Position numbers and translations under genes: made by a program. Below the pieces are notes generated by a model. That model was not told the DNA's origin, searched no databases, and saw only the letters and a list, made by a program, of their open reading frames with translations. A stretch of DNA of 15,882 nt, from the NCBI GenBank assembly GCA_900074885.1, contig FJUW01000046.1, forward strand, positions 578,433 through 594,314. Reading direction: 5' to 3'. The first letter of the stretch is position 1, and each line of letters starts with the position of its first letter. Below, one piece after another: positions 1 through 10,456 of the stretch. This DNA is from Rhynchosporium graminicola. Its lineage: Eukaryota; Ascomycota; Leotiomycetes; Helotiales; Ploettnerulaceae.

Positions 1-2346
1 TAAAACCCGAGATCTACTATCCTATTTCTATTATTCTTATATCCTTAGATCTTATTCCCTATAGCTAAGGATATCAGCTTTAGCGTTATCTTTACTAAGC
101 GTATATATAATTTGAAAGTTAAATTCGGAAAGGAATTCTATCTATCTAGCTTACTTACTAGTTAGGACCTTAATAGTTATAAAGTATTCTAAGGATTAAT
201 AGTTTATATATACGCCGGTATAGTATTATAAAGATATAAGTTCTAGTCTCTATTTCTAGAAAGACTTAATAATAGCGTATAGCTCCTTATTATAGATCTC
301 TTAGTTTAGTTTATATCTATTAAGAATATAAGAGTAGAATCTAATTAGATACTACTAGTTATCTTTATATAATTAGGAGATAACTCTAGCTATTATACTA
401 TTAGAAGTATTAGTTTCTAGTTTAGTTTATAATTTAGAGTTAAAATAATATAATTTCTATACTAATAGTAGCTATTAATATAAATCGTCGAAGGACTTCT
501 TATAATCGTTAGTGAAATTCTATAGTACTATAAGCCGAGTAAGTACTAAGAGAGGTTTAGCGATAAGGCCGAAATTCTAAATAAATTAATAATAGAACCT
601 ATAGAATCCTAAGAAGGATTTTATAGCTATTACTATTTCGGAGTACTTCTAATCTACTAATAGTACTACTTTCTCGGGATCTGGCTCGATTCTGTTAATA
701 GTAATAATATATCTAAGGTATTTAGTCCGAGTAATATAGAATTCGCTTTTCTTAATATCTACTTAAAGTCCGGTATCTATTAAATATTATAATACTAATT
801 TAATATATTCCTTATATTCCTAGAGTATTTCCGAGTATATAAGGATATTATCTAGGTAAGCTATATAAAAATTATCTAAGTAATCTAGTAGTATATTATT
901 TATATATCGCCAGTATATACTAAGTTTATTATAAAGCTTAAAAGGTAATACTTTATATTTATAGGATCCGAAGCGGGTTCAGAAGGTAGTATACTCTTCT
1001 AATTCGGAGTCTATATAGATATAGTTAAATACTACTTAGATATTTAGTTTAGTAAAAATTATTACTTTAGATATATAAGTTAAGAGCTTATCGATCCTAA
1101 GTATTAGGTATAAATCCTTTTAAGTAATTGTATTAAGCTTATAATAGTTAATATAGAAGCGTAATCCTCTATTAGCCTTTTTAATAAATAATATAAGTAA
1201 TATAAAAGGACTTTAGCTAGATTCGATGAATTCCTTATCTAAGTTCTCTATAAGATACTCCTTAGTTACTTATAATTCATCTATAGATTACTAATATAAG
1301 AGCGAATATACGTTAAGTAATAATTCTTCTAGAATAATTTTATAATTATATAAGTAATATAATAGAAGAATATTAGAATCTCACTTAGAAAAAGCTTCCT
1401 TAAGAGTATAGTAATATTCTAGTAGCTTTTAAGCTATAAGTTATTTAGTATTAGGATCCTTAGGAGAGTTACTATTTAGATAGTCTTATAAGAGGTAGTC
1501 TATCTTATAGATACTAGTAAAGAATAATTCGGAACTTTTATATTTTATATTAAAGTGAAAAGCTATAATATTAATTTAGTAAATCGGAACTAGTTTCTAG
1601 ATCCTTAGAAGTTAAGAGAAATACTTATAGTAAAGTTTTAGTATAAGTACCTTTCTTAATAAAGTTAAAGCGGAAAAGAGTTCAGATTCCTTAGTAATAA
1701 GCGGAAATAAGTTAAAGAGTAAGGATAATATATTAATATACTATATTACTACTATTTAGTATAATTAGTATTAATCTAGCTAGTTTATAGCTAAGTCCCG
1801 CGTATTAGTATCGATTTAGTAAGATCGATTAATACTAGGTTTATAAGGTAGTAGAGTTATAATTATCTCCTTATTATATCAGAAAGTAGCTAGATAGCGT
1901 TCCGATTATAGTAGCTTATAGTAGAGCGTATCTAGCTTAACTTGAAATCGTTATATCTATTTAATACTAATAATTATATCTTATTATCCTAAATTAAGAA
2001 GAATAAAAGAGTAGTTATAAATACGCTTACTATTAATAGAAAAGTATAAACGTATAAAATAAGTAATATAAGTTCTAATAGACTATTAGAAACTATATAT
2101 TAGAATAGAATAAGGTAATAGCTCGATTTTGATACTAAGGGCCCCCGATAGTTATCCGGTAAGAGGACGATTAATAAATAGATAACTATTCGCTCTAGTA
2201 TTAATTAGGCTATTTATAGAGACTCTTAGCTTATTTATACTAACTATAGTTAGGTATATAAATTACTTACTTCTTATTAAAAAGTTAAGATCTAGATTAG
2301 AGAGATTATACTTACGTAGACCTAAGAAGGAGTTTTTACTTAAGTC
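1..2346 (-). pseudogene. Element B pol relic (protease, reverse transcriptase, RNase H)
   Basis: This is the minus-strand pol of B, read by alignment to A. Protease lies near 2150-2220; the site that should hold the retropepsin Asp-Thr-Gly reads Asn-Thr-Arg (codons at 2194-2202). Reverse transcriptase covers roughly 1250-600; its active-site box reads Tyr-Leu-Asp-Asn (847-858). RNase H follows, and its first Asp position reads Asn (409-411). The window starts in the RNase H-integrase linker, so the integrase is outside. In-frame TAG and TAA codons are scattered throughout at places where Gln or Trp is expected, which is the RIP signature (CAG, CAA or TGG becoming stops). The upstream boundary with gag is approximate, because the frame changes there. 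It is certainly non-functional. Confidence 0.88.
1287..1291. other. Empty copia target site in element B
   Basis: The sequence attac is the complement of gtaat, the 5-bp duplication flanking the copia element in A (6221-6225 and 11821-11825). B carries one copy with continuous pol sequence on both sides. This fixes the copia boundaries exactly and shows that copia entered A after the gypsy copies had separated. Confidence 0.93.
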
Positions 2347-3166
2347 TTATTATTTCCCTCTAATATTAGTCTAGATTCGGAGAGTATATCTTCTACTATT
2401 TCCTTAGTTACTTAATCCTCTTCTAGAAATTTGTTAATTAATTAAACCTTAAGCGAGTTAAGGTAGTCTAGCTTAATATAACTAAGCTATCTATAATTAT
2501 AATACCTAAGGAGTTCTCCGGTCGAGATAATAAGACGTTTTAGCGCGGAGAGAGTACTAGACTATACTAGAGTAGAGGTATATATATATAGTATAGGAGT
2601 AGTTTATTAAGGAGCTAAGCTTAAGGACCGGTAAGGGGTAGAACTAGTAGTAGTTATAGTAGTAATAATAAGCTTATAGTACTATACTTAAGTAGTAGGT
2701 TTCTCGGGATAAGTATATTCTAAGTTATAGTAATACTTAGTATTAAAAGAAAGTAAAGATCTAACTATAGAAGTATAATCCTTATTCTATATTAGTTTAA
2801 TAATAAGAGTTAAAGCGCGTAAAGATAATATAATCTTATCTTATATATAGAAGAATTACTTTTTCTTTTTAACTTTACCTTAGATAGTAGCGCTTTAAAA
2901 TCAACTACGAAACTTAGCGAAAGTCTCGCGTATATAGCTAAGTTATTATATTTCTAAGTAGTAGAAAGTATTATAGTAATTATCTTCCTCTAAACTAGTA
3001 AGAAAGTTCTCTTTTAATAAGGAGATTATTTTATCGCTAGTTTTAAACTTATTAGTAAGGTACTAAGGTATAAGATACTCCTTAGTTAATCTAGTAACTA
3101 GCTCCTATACGAGAACGCGCTAAGAGAAGTCCGTAGGGTAGTAGTTAGCGTTTATAGCTAGCCGGT
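2322..3166 (-). pseudogene. Element B gag relic, 3' part
   Basis: This is the minus-strand nucleocapsid and capsid portion of gag in B, aligned to A 4346-5190. A CCHC zinc-knuckle position occupies 2463-2504. The spacing is exactly x2, x4, x4, but each of the four ligand codons encodes Tyr (TAT or TAC at 2502-2504, 2493-2495, 2478-2480 and 2463-2465). The known family role is packaging of element RNA into virus-like particles. The gag frame is broken by many stops and is cut at 3166 by the insertion of element A. Its continuation toward the N-terminus is at 14415-14578. Confidence 0.82.
3162..3166. repeat. Target-site duplication of element A, left copy (ccggt)
   Basis: The five bases ccggt directly precede the 5' LTR of A and recur unchanged at 14415-14419 after its 3' LTR. 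Both copies join B sequence that is contiguous when A is removed (equivalent to A 4346-4350). Confidence 0.95.
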
Positions 3167-3434
3167 TATGACGACAGCTCACCTGAATATCACATGAGAA
3201 GAAGGATAGATAACAGGGCCTAAGTTCATAGGTATCCCGGTAGAACTAGTATCTGACCCGGTATAGTATCGGACTAGTACCGGCGTATATATATAAGGTG
3301 CTTTATACTCTATCTCTCTTCTTCTTCCTTCCTTATCTTTTTATTTCCTTTATAGTAGACTATATAAGATCGCTCTTAGCCTCCCTACTTATTTATTCTT
3401 ACTTATATACTACTTTAAGTCTTATATTATTATA
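3167..3434 (+). repeat. Element A 5' LTR
   Basis: This is a 268-bp direct repeat of 14147-14414 and of 14579-14846. Against the 3' LTR I count 24 differences, all transitions. The left half keeps more C and G than the 3' LTR; the right half (from about 3345) has A or T where the 3' LTR keeps G or C. It contains a TATA box (3286-3297) followed by a pyrimidine-rich tract. Confidence 0.95.
3286..3297 (+). promoter_or_regulatory. TATA box of element A 5' LTR
   Basis: The sequence tatatatataag is followed after about 15 bp by a CT-rich run (about 3309-3355), the usual layout of an LTR promoter with the U3/R start downstream. The same box is present in the 3' LTR (14266-14277), in C (14698-14709) and, inverted, in D (about 15784-15794). 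The start site is inferred, not visible. Confidence 0.6.
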
Positions 3435-3456
3435 TTAAATAAAAAGATTAAGATAA

Positions 3457-5190
3457 TCGGAGATAGCTTACTATAATATCTTACTACTAAGTTAGTTATT
3501 TAATAACTACTCGTATATAGCCGAGATACTAGAGATCTCTCGGATAACTATAAATTAAGGTTTAATTTAGCTTATTATAAATAGTATAATAGAGGAGGTT
3601 TTCGCTAATACTCTTTTAATAACCCCCTTAATATAAAGGAATTATAAATAGATTTTAAAGAAAGTATAATAAATACCCCGGAACTTTAATCTCTATATAT
3701 TACTACTAAAATAGCTCTAATATACTCCTTTTTAAGCTACTATTATAGCTCTTAACTAATAAACTAGAGACTTCTCTAGTTCTAAGGGAACTTAATATAA
3801 TCTCCTCTACTCTACCTCTGAACCTAATCTATTATACCTTTCCTTACTTTAAATATCTCTTACCTTAAAGAATATTAATACTTTATTAAAGAAGTACTAA
3901 TTAAAAAGGAAAGGAAAATAAAAGCGAAATTTATTAGGAGTATAATCGCTAAGTACTCCTATTACTATAAGTGACTCGAACCTGATCTATTTCCTTTTAT
4001 AATAATTAGCAGACTAAGAGGAAAAGAATAACTCTCTAGAAGATACTATAGATAGACTAATCTCCGTATAAGATAAGTTCCTTATAAGAGTCCCTCGCTT
4101 ATCTTTAACTCTCTTACTAGAACTAATACTATAATCTCCGCGTATAGCGGAGTTTAATAACTTAATAAACTTTATTCTAATACGTAATACTAAGAGAGAG
4201 GATACTATTCTTAATAAACTATCTCTCTCTCCCGGCGCTAAATCAGTAGAGTTATACCCTAGGAAGTCTTATCTTACTAAGAAGATCCTACTCCTAGATA
4301 ATAAATTAGACTCTACTTTCTTCTAATAGAGAGTATTAATATAAGACTAGCTAGCTATAAACGCTAACTATTACTCTACGGACTTCTCTTAGCGCGTTCT
4401 CGTATAGGAGCTAGTTATTAGATTAGCTAAGGAGTATCTTACGCTTTAGTACTTTACTAATAAGTTTAAAACTAGTAATAAAATAATCTCCTTATTAGAG
4501 GAGAACTTTCTTACTAGTTTAGAGGAAGATAACTACTATAACGCTTTCTACTACTTAGAAATATAATAACCTAGCTATATACGCGAGATTTTCGCCGAGT
4601 TTCGTAATCGATTTTAAAGCGCTATTATTTAAAGTAAAGTTAAAAAGAAAAAGTAATTCTTCTATATATAAGATAAGATTATACTATCTTTACGCGCTTT
4701 AACTCTTATTATTAAACTAACGTAGAATAAGGACTATACTTCTATAGTTAGATTCTTACTTTCTTTTAATACTAAGTATCGCTATAACTTAGAATATACT
4801 TATCCTAAGAAAGCTATTACCTAAGTATAGTACTATAAGCTTACTATTATTACTACGACTACTACTAGTTCTACCTCTTACTAGTCCTTAAGCTTAGCTT
4901 CTCGATAAATTACTCTTATATTATACGTACGTACTTCTACCTTAGTATAAGCTAATACTCTCTCTACGCTAAAACGCCTTACTATCTCGACTAGAGAACC
5001 CTTTAGGTATTATAGTTATAGATAGCTTAGTTATATTAAGCTAGATTACCTTAACTCGCTTAAAGTTTAATTAATTAATAAATTTCCGGAAGAGGATTAA
5101 GTAACTAAGGAAGTAGTAGAAGATATACTCTCCGAATCTGGACTAATACTAGAGGGAAACGATAAGGCTTAAGTAAAAATTCTTTCTTAG
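3457..5190 (+). pseudogene. Element A gag relic
   Basis: Gag encodes the structural protein that forms virus-like particles in the cytoplasm. One frame (codons starting at positions equal to 1 mod 3) can be followed from just after the 5' LTR to about 5190, roughly 578 codons, with TAG or TAA stops where Gln or Trp is expected. A plausible start is the ATA at 3457, a likely former ATG. The central part (about 4350-4620) is an acidic and hydrophobic capsid-like stretch. It is followed by a Lys-rich patch (about 4630-4655) and a Thr/Ser-rich stretch (about 4840-4900). A CCHC knuckle position lies at 5008-5049 with the right x2, x4, x4 spacing, but all four ligands are Tyr codons. The end is uncertain, since the last TAG may itself be a mutated CAG. 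Pol follows in the -1 frame. Confidence 0.85.
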
Positions 5191-6225
5191 GTCTATATAA
5201 GTATAATCTCTCTAATCTGGACCTTAACTCCCTAGTAAGAGGTAAGTAATTTATATACCTAACTATAGTTAGTATAAATAGGCTAGAAGTCTCTATAAAT
5301 AGCTTAATTAATACCGGAGCAAACGGTTATTTATTTATTAATCGTACTCTTACCGGACGACTATTAGGGGCCCTCGGTATTAAAATCGAGCTACTGCTTT
5401 ATTCTATTCTAATGCGTAGTTTCTAATAGTCTATTAGAACTTATATTACTTATTTTATATATTTATACTTTTCTATTAATAGTAAGCGTATTTATAACTA
5501 CCCTTTTATTCTCCTCGATTTAGGATAATAAGATATAATTATTAGTATTAAATAGATACGACGATTTTAAGTTAAGCTAGATACGCTCTACTATAAGCTA
5601 TTATAATCAGAACGTTATCTAGCTACCTTCTGATACGATAAGGAGATAATTATAACTCTATTACCTCGTAAACTTAATATTAATTAATCTTACTAAATCG
5701 ATACTAACGCGCGGGACTTAGCTATAAACTAGTTAGACTAACGCTAATTATACTAAATAGTAGCGATATAGTATATTAATATATTATTCTTACTCTTTAA
5801 CTTATTTCCGCTTATCGCTAAGGAATCCGAACCCCTTTCCGCTCCGAATTTATCGAGAAAAGTACTTACGCTAAAACCTTACTATAAGTGCTCCTCTTAA
5901 CTTCTAAGGATCTAGAAACTAGTTCTAATTTACTAAATTAGTATTATAGCTTTTTATTTTAATATAAAATATAAAGGTTCCGAATTATTCTTTACTAGTA
6001 TCTATAAGATAAACCGCCTCTTATAAGACTATCTAAATAGTAACTCTCCTAAGGATCTTAATACTAAACGACTCGTAGCCGAAAAGCTACCGGAATAGTA
6101 CTATACTCTTAAGGAAGCTTTTTCTAAGCGGGATTCTAATATTCTTCTATTATATTACTTATACGATTATAAAATTATTCTAAAAGAACTATTATCTAAC
6201 GTATATTCGCTCTTATATTAGTAAT
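5166..6225 (+). pseudogene. Element A pol relic, first segment (protease to start of RT)
   Basis: This part of pol is in the frame -1 relative to gag. The aspartic protease motif is at 5310-5321, where the family's Asp-Thr-Gly-Ala reads Asn-Thr-Gly-Ala, followed by a hydrophobic stretch with Leu-Phe-Ile. Near 6100-6220 comes the N-terminal RT lead-in, with a Tyr-Asp-Tyr-Lys-Ile segment corresponding to the conserved Tyr-Asp-His-Lys-Ile of gypsy pol. The segment ends where copia has inserted; its frame resumes at 11826. Family knowledge: the protease cleaves the Gag and Gag-Pol polyproteins. The Asp to Asn change plus multiple stops make it inactive. Confidence 0.85.
6221..6225. repeat. Target-site duplication of the copia element, left copy (gtaat)
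   Basis: The sequence gtaat immediately before the copia 5' LTR is repeated at 11821-11825 immediately after its 3' LTR. It occurs once in the uninterrupted homologue in element B. Confidence 0.95.
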
Positions 6226-6403
6226 TGTTGCGAGGATATGGGTCTTGGCATAGATCAGGTGACTGTAGTCACGTGCATGGTCCGTGCGGATATTCCTAGA
6301 TAATATCTTCTGTCGACTCTCCATAGTAATTAGTACTGCAATGCAACTAACATTATTCAACTACTCTATGCCTTACTCTGAAGATCAACGTAACCTTGCG
6401 ATA
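6226..6403 (+). repeat. Copia 5' LTR
   Basis: This 178-bp LTR begins TGTTGCGAGG and ends GCGATA; the final TA is probably a RIP product of the canonical CA. It is a direct repeat of 11643-11820. It contains an inverted repeat (6259-6272) overlapping a CACGTG hexamer (6270-6275). Confidence 0.96.
6259..6275. promoter_or_regulatory. Palindrome plus CACGTG motif in copia LTR
   Basis: GTGACT and AGTCAC form 6-bp arms around two bases, immediately followed by CACGTG. In the 3' LTR the corresponding 14 bases (11676-11689) are a perfect palindrome, and the CACGTG is unchanged. CACGTG is a known binding site for bHLH factors. A regulatory role in the LTR is inference only. Confidence 0.35.
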
Positions 6404-6416
6404 GGTTATGAGCCCC
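6404..6416 (+). other. Copia primer-binding site, complementary to a tRNA-Met anticodon arm
   Basis: GGTTATGAGCCCC begins at the first base after the 5' LTR. Its complement GGGGCTCATAACC contains the CAT anticodon flanked as in the anticodon loop of eukaryotic initiator tRNA-Met. Known precedent: Drosophila copia primes from a half tRNA-iMet, with a similar site directly abutting the LTR. Priming here from a cleaved tRNA-Met half is inferred from the match. Confidence 0.75.
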
Positions 6417-6541
6417 GATAGCCAGAAGTAGAGTAGTACTCAAAGAAGCAGTAGCATTATGATTCTTAATAGTAAGCGTCGAACTGTTTCTTAGTACTAA
6501 GGGTAGAGATTCAAGTTGCGAGCTTCCGATTAAGGTATAGT
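6417..6541 (+). other. Copia leader, no recognisable gene
   Basis: This region lies between the primer-binding site and the first plausible gag codons. I see no motif of known function. The true Gag start is not certain: the gag frame is open, apart from RIP-type stops, through much of this interval, and the start ATG may have become ATA. Confidence 0.4.
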
Positions 6542-8059
6542 ATACGCGTATAGTCAGTTAAACTAGCGCGTCTTTCTATAGTAAATATAGTTACGCAGAG
6601 TGCTAATGGAGAGAGTTCTTCAGCTATCGCACCTACGCTATTATTATTGGAAGAAGTCGAAGAAGTGTACTCCGATAACTCTAGCTCTATTGAAGAGTCT
6701 TTAGAGTCTTTAATACTATAAACAAACCGTATAGTACTTAATACTCGTACTCGTATAGCAGTCAAAGTCGACGATTCCGAAATTGTCGCATCTCGAGGTG
6801 CAGAGTCTTCCGCGCTAGCGCCGGAACCCACCTAAGTCCCTAGGACTCAAAATATACCCGATTTACCTCCTGCAGACGCTAATTCGATGTCCTAGGACTA
6901 TCCAGAGGATCCGGAAGACCCGGAATCGGAACCTATTACTGCGACTACGCTAGAAGAGCCGTATAAACGCAAGAAGATAAGTAGCTCTATATCTTTGAAC
7001 TTAGCAGACGGCTATAAGCTTAAGGGAGGAGAGAACTATACGGAATAGAGAGATAAGGTACTAAATATTACTAAAACTAATAGAATTAGCAAGTTTCTTA
7101 ATATTAAATCTCGTGACCACGTGCCTAAAGAGGTAGACGAATAGGACGACGAGGTCGACGATAAAGCCCTTAAGAAGTAGCAAGATTAGGAGTCTAGAGA
7201 GAGTTAAATAAAGCTAGTAATCACGCTGAATTACAAGGCCGGACCTCTCGCGTATATAACTAGTAAAACTACCGCATTGGATATATAGGAGGCCTTATAG
7301 GCGCAGTACGAAGGAGGTGGTAATATACTAGTATATAACGCTATATAAGATTACGTTAAGCTCTAGTATAACGATTTCAACTCCCTAGAGAAGTTTATTA
7401 TCGCTTTTAAGCTCTCGATTATTAAATTAGAGACTTTGATAATAGCTCTACCTCCGGTATAGTATCTAATCATATTTATTACCGCAGTTTCAGAGAAGTA
7501 GCCTATATAAGCTGAAAGATAACGTTCTCTCTTAAGAGTTTCTTCTAGTAATAACCCAGATACGACTAAGAAGGCTAAATTAGGAGTGACTTTAGTTAGT
7601 TTGATCGAAGATATTACTAACGAGGCAAGAGCGAGTGACTCTACTAGAAAGATAGCAGGTTAAGCTCTATACGGCAATAAGTCTATACCTAAGAAAGGAA
7701 GCGGCGGAGGAGCTACTAAGCTGGCTAGTAAAGATTAAACTAGGCCGACTTATAAGCACTATAAATAGATATCGCTAAAGTATACTCTAAAGAACTATTT
7801 TATTGTTAATAAGCAGAAGAAGAAGGAGTTTAAGGAGAAGTCTGGAAAGAAGTAGATCCCGCATGCCGAATAGCTGAAGAAGAAGGAGGGAGAGAGTAAG
7901 ACTAATAAGACTAATAAGAAGAAGACTAGTAGTGGAAAGAAGAAGGATAACGATTCCGACGATAGTAGTATCTTCGGCGCAGCCCTTTTACCGTGTTTCC
8001 CTACTATTACAGCTTCTATAGCTATATTCTCTCACTATAATAAGTCACGATAGCTCTTC

Positions 8060-8071
8060 GACACCGGCGCT
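8060..8071 (+). other. Copia protease catalytic motif, intact
   Basis: The codons read Asp-Thr-Gly-Ala, followed by Thr-Glu-His-Ile-Ser, the form typical of copia retropepsins. The GAC is preceded by C, not T, so it is not part of a TpG target. This may explain why it survived while the gypsy protease Asp was lost. Confidence 0.85.
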
Positions 8072-8665
8072 ACGGAGCATATATCTAACGACCTTTCTAA
8101 ATTTACCTTATATACGCTAAAAAACGACTTACCCTATATACTTACCGTTAATAGGCCGTTACGCCCTACCGGGATTAGAAGTTATACGATTAAGGCGATA
8201 AAGACCGACGGTATAGTGCGCATATTAGAGTGCTATAATATACTATATATCCCGTAGTCTCTAGTCTGCTTATACTCCGGTTCTAAATTAAACAAATTAG
8301 GAGGTTATTTACGCAGTTCTGTTCTCTATATATCTAAGGAGAAGGAGATCTATATAATTAACGAAGATCTGTTCATTATTAAGGAGACCTCTAGCGCGGG
8401 GTACGCTAGCCTTCCGGGTTTAAGCTTACCTGCAGTAGTAGAGCAAGCTATAGTCGATATAGAGCTTTAGTATAGACGTATATATCACGCTAGCTTTAAC
8501 GTAATATAACGCACTTAATCTATAGTTACTAGTATGAAGTTTATAGAGCTTAAGACTAGTAGAACTCGTCTTTACGTACTATATGAGAAAGGCCGACCTA
8601 TTCGGAAGGTTAATAAGGTATCAGCACGTGCACGACCTGCTAGATTAATAGATAAAATCCATATA

Positions 8666-8962
8666 GATATAGTACACCTTAAACCTAAGGTTCTGAATAG
8701 TTACTCTTACGCCTCTATCTTCTTATGCGCCTATTCGACTAGAAAGTGGGCTTTTACTTACGCTAAGAAGTCGAATATATACCTAGCTAATCAAAAGCTA
8801 ATTAAGTTAGCCGAATTATAGTATTACTACAAAATTAAGGTATAGAGATATGACGGGGGTAAGGAGTACTCTCCCTCTTAGATAAAAGAGCTTACTGACT
8901 ACCTTAGAATACTACTAGAGGAGTCTACTCTATATACTCTAGAGTAAGATAGAAGAGCTAAA
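8666..8962 (+). other. Copia integrase catalytic core with Glu replaced by Lys
   Basis: The first Asp is at 8666 (His-Ile-Asp-Ile-Val-His) and the second at 8852 (Tyr-Asp-Gly-Gly-Lys-Glu). The DD35E Glu is expected 36 codons after the second Asp, at 8960, inside the conserved Arg-Ala-Glu-Arg motif. The codon there is AAA (Lys). GCT followed by GAA would contain a TpG, and TpG to TpA gives exactly the observed GCT AAA. The nearby Glu at 8942 belongs to the Thr-Pro-Glu-Gln type segment and has the wrong spacing. Confidence 0.78.
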
Positions 8963-10444
8963 CGCTCTATACGTATGATTATCGAGAAAGTACGTATAGT
9001 TATAGTAGACTAGAATATACCTGACTATATATAGCCGGAAATTCTACTCGCCTATATATATATCGCTAACCTTACCTCTACTTCTAGAGTAGAAAGGAAG
9101 ACTCCTTTTAAGTATTTCTGGGATAATATTAAACTAGGGGTGAACTATACTCCCTCTATCAAGTATCTCCGTGTATTAGGATATCTTATCTTTATACTAA
9201 TTGATAAGGAGAAGAGAGTCCAGAGCTATAAGGTAGCTCTTAGAGCTGAAAAGGGTATTCTAGTAGGATTTAAAGGTTATAATATCTATAGATACCTAGT
9301 TAATAGAAAGGTAGTTCGTACCTCTTATCTACGATTTGATAAAAACAGTTTAGTTATAGAACCTCACGAAGAAGACGCCATGATAGTACCTCAAACTAGG
9401 GGTGAATCTATCGATAATTTGAGCTAAAATCAGGACGCCGAAGTTACCGATGACGCCGAAGTTACCGGTACTACTCCTGATATAGGTATCATAAGCTAAG
9501 ACGAGGATTCCGAAGTCGAAATCGATAGTACGGAAGATACCGAGTCTATAGTTGAGGACGAAGTTCTAGCACTAGAGGTCGATATTCCGGAGCAAATTAC
9601 TATATAAAAGAAGCGTAGTAGGCCTCCTAGATCTAAGAACTATATGCCGGAGTACGTTCCTAGGGCTATACGCTCTAGCCGTAATAATCCGAATCCGACT
9701 CTAATTTCGACGCCTAAGGTAACCCCGGAACTAAATAATAGCTACTCCCATGCTGTCTCTCTATTAGAAGAAGTACTAGAGAGTACTAGTCAGTATCGAC
9801 TCGCCTTTCATACGGCTTAAGAAGAGTCTCTATTCTTAGATAATCTGACTACTTTAGATCAGGCTATAAAGAGAGCTAATTAGCTAGAATAGAAGAAGGC
9901 GATTATTAAGGAATACCGATCTCTTAAAGAGAAGTCGACTTAGAAGACTATAAGTCGCTCTGATATGCTAAAAGGGTACAGAGTACTAGGTTCTCGTCTA
10001 GTTTTCAAGACTAAGAGAGATATAGATAGTAAAATCGATAAATATAAGGTCAGATTTATAGTCTAAGGTTATACGTAACAATTTAGTCACGATTACGATT
10101 AGACATATACTAGAGTCTATAAATCTTCTACTTAGAAGATAGGCTTAGCAGTTACGGCAGAGTATAACTTAGAAGTCGAATAGTTTGATATAGTAATAGT
10201 ATTCTTATATAGTAAAGCCGATACCTAGATATATATTAAATTACTGCTATTTTATAGATAATTTAGGCGTAGACTTATAGACGATAAATATATACTCTTG
10301 CTAAAGGCTCTATACAGTCTGAAGCAGTCTCTACGTCTCTAGCAAGAGACCTTACGCAAGGAGTTCGGTATTATCGACTTTATACCTTTATAAACTAATA
10401 ATTACGTATATATTAACTAAGAAACTAGAATAATTATCGTTACT

Positions 10445-10456
10445 TACGTCGACGAT
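10445..10456 (+). other. Copia reverse transcriptase active site, intact
   Basis: The codons TAC GTC GAC GAT read Tyr-Val-Asp-Asp, the copia-type RT box, followed by Phe-Leu-Val-Ile-Ser. The upstream metal-binding Asp is at 10187. The two Asp codons follow C, so they are not exposed to TpG mutation. Confidence 0.88.

Larger units (their letters stand above)
1..3166 (-). mobile_element. Element B, Ty3/gypsy LTR retrotransposon, inverted copy (main part)
   Basis: This stretch is the reverse complement of element A. Base 1 pairs with A base 13111 and base 3166 with A base 4346, once the copia insertion in A is removed. Both intervals are exactly 3166 bp, so there is no net indel. It carries part of gag and most of pol (protease, reverse transcriptase, RNase H) on the minus strand. 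B continues leftward beyond the window. On the right it is interrupted by element A and resumes at 14415. Bases 1287-1291 (attac) are the unoccupied counterpart of the site where copia sits in A. Neither LTR of B is in the window. CpA and TpG are almost absent, so it is heavily RIP-mutated. As host of both A and C it is the oldest element here. Confidence 0.93.

Noticed and set aside
1..3166. AT-rich mitochondrial or bacterial DNA
   Set aside because: The sequence is the exact collinear inverse of a Ty3/gypsy element; its AT-richness is explained by CpA to TpA change.
3435..3456. Primer-binding site of element A
   Set aside because: The bases after the 5' LTR (ttaaataaaaagattaagat) show no tRNA complement I can recognise, and RIP may have altered them.
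5173..5190. A-rich stretch as a -1 slippery site
   Set aside because: The bases do not fit the X-XXY-YYZ pattern in the gag frame, so I did not annotate it.
6511..6831. Open frame of 106 codons on the minus strand
   Set aside because: It lies antisense to the N-terminal part of the copia gag frame, which continues in frame into clear Gag and protease motifs. The Ser/Glu-rich product is the mirror of the acidic gag sequence, so it is a shadow.
8534..9427. Two open frames (8534-8821 and 9140-9427) as independent small genes
   Set aside because: Both are in the copia gag-pol frame and encode integrase segments; they are merely intervals that escaped stops.
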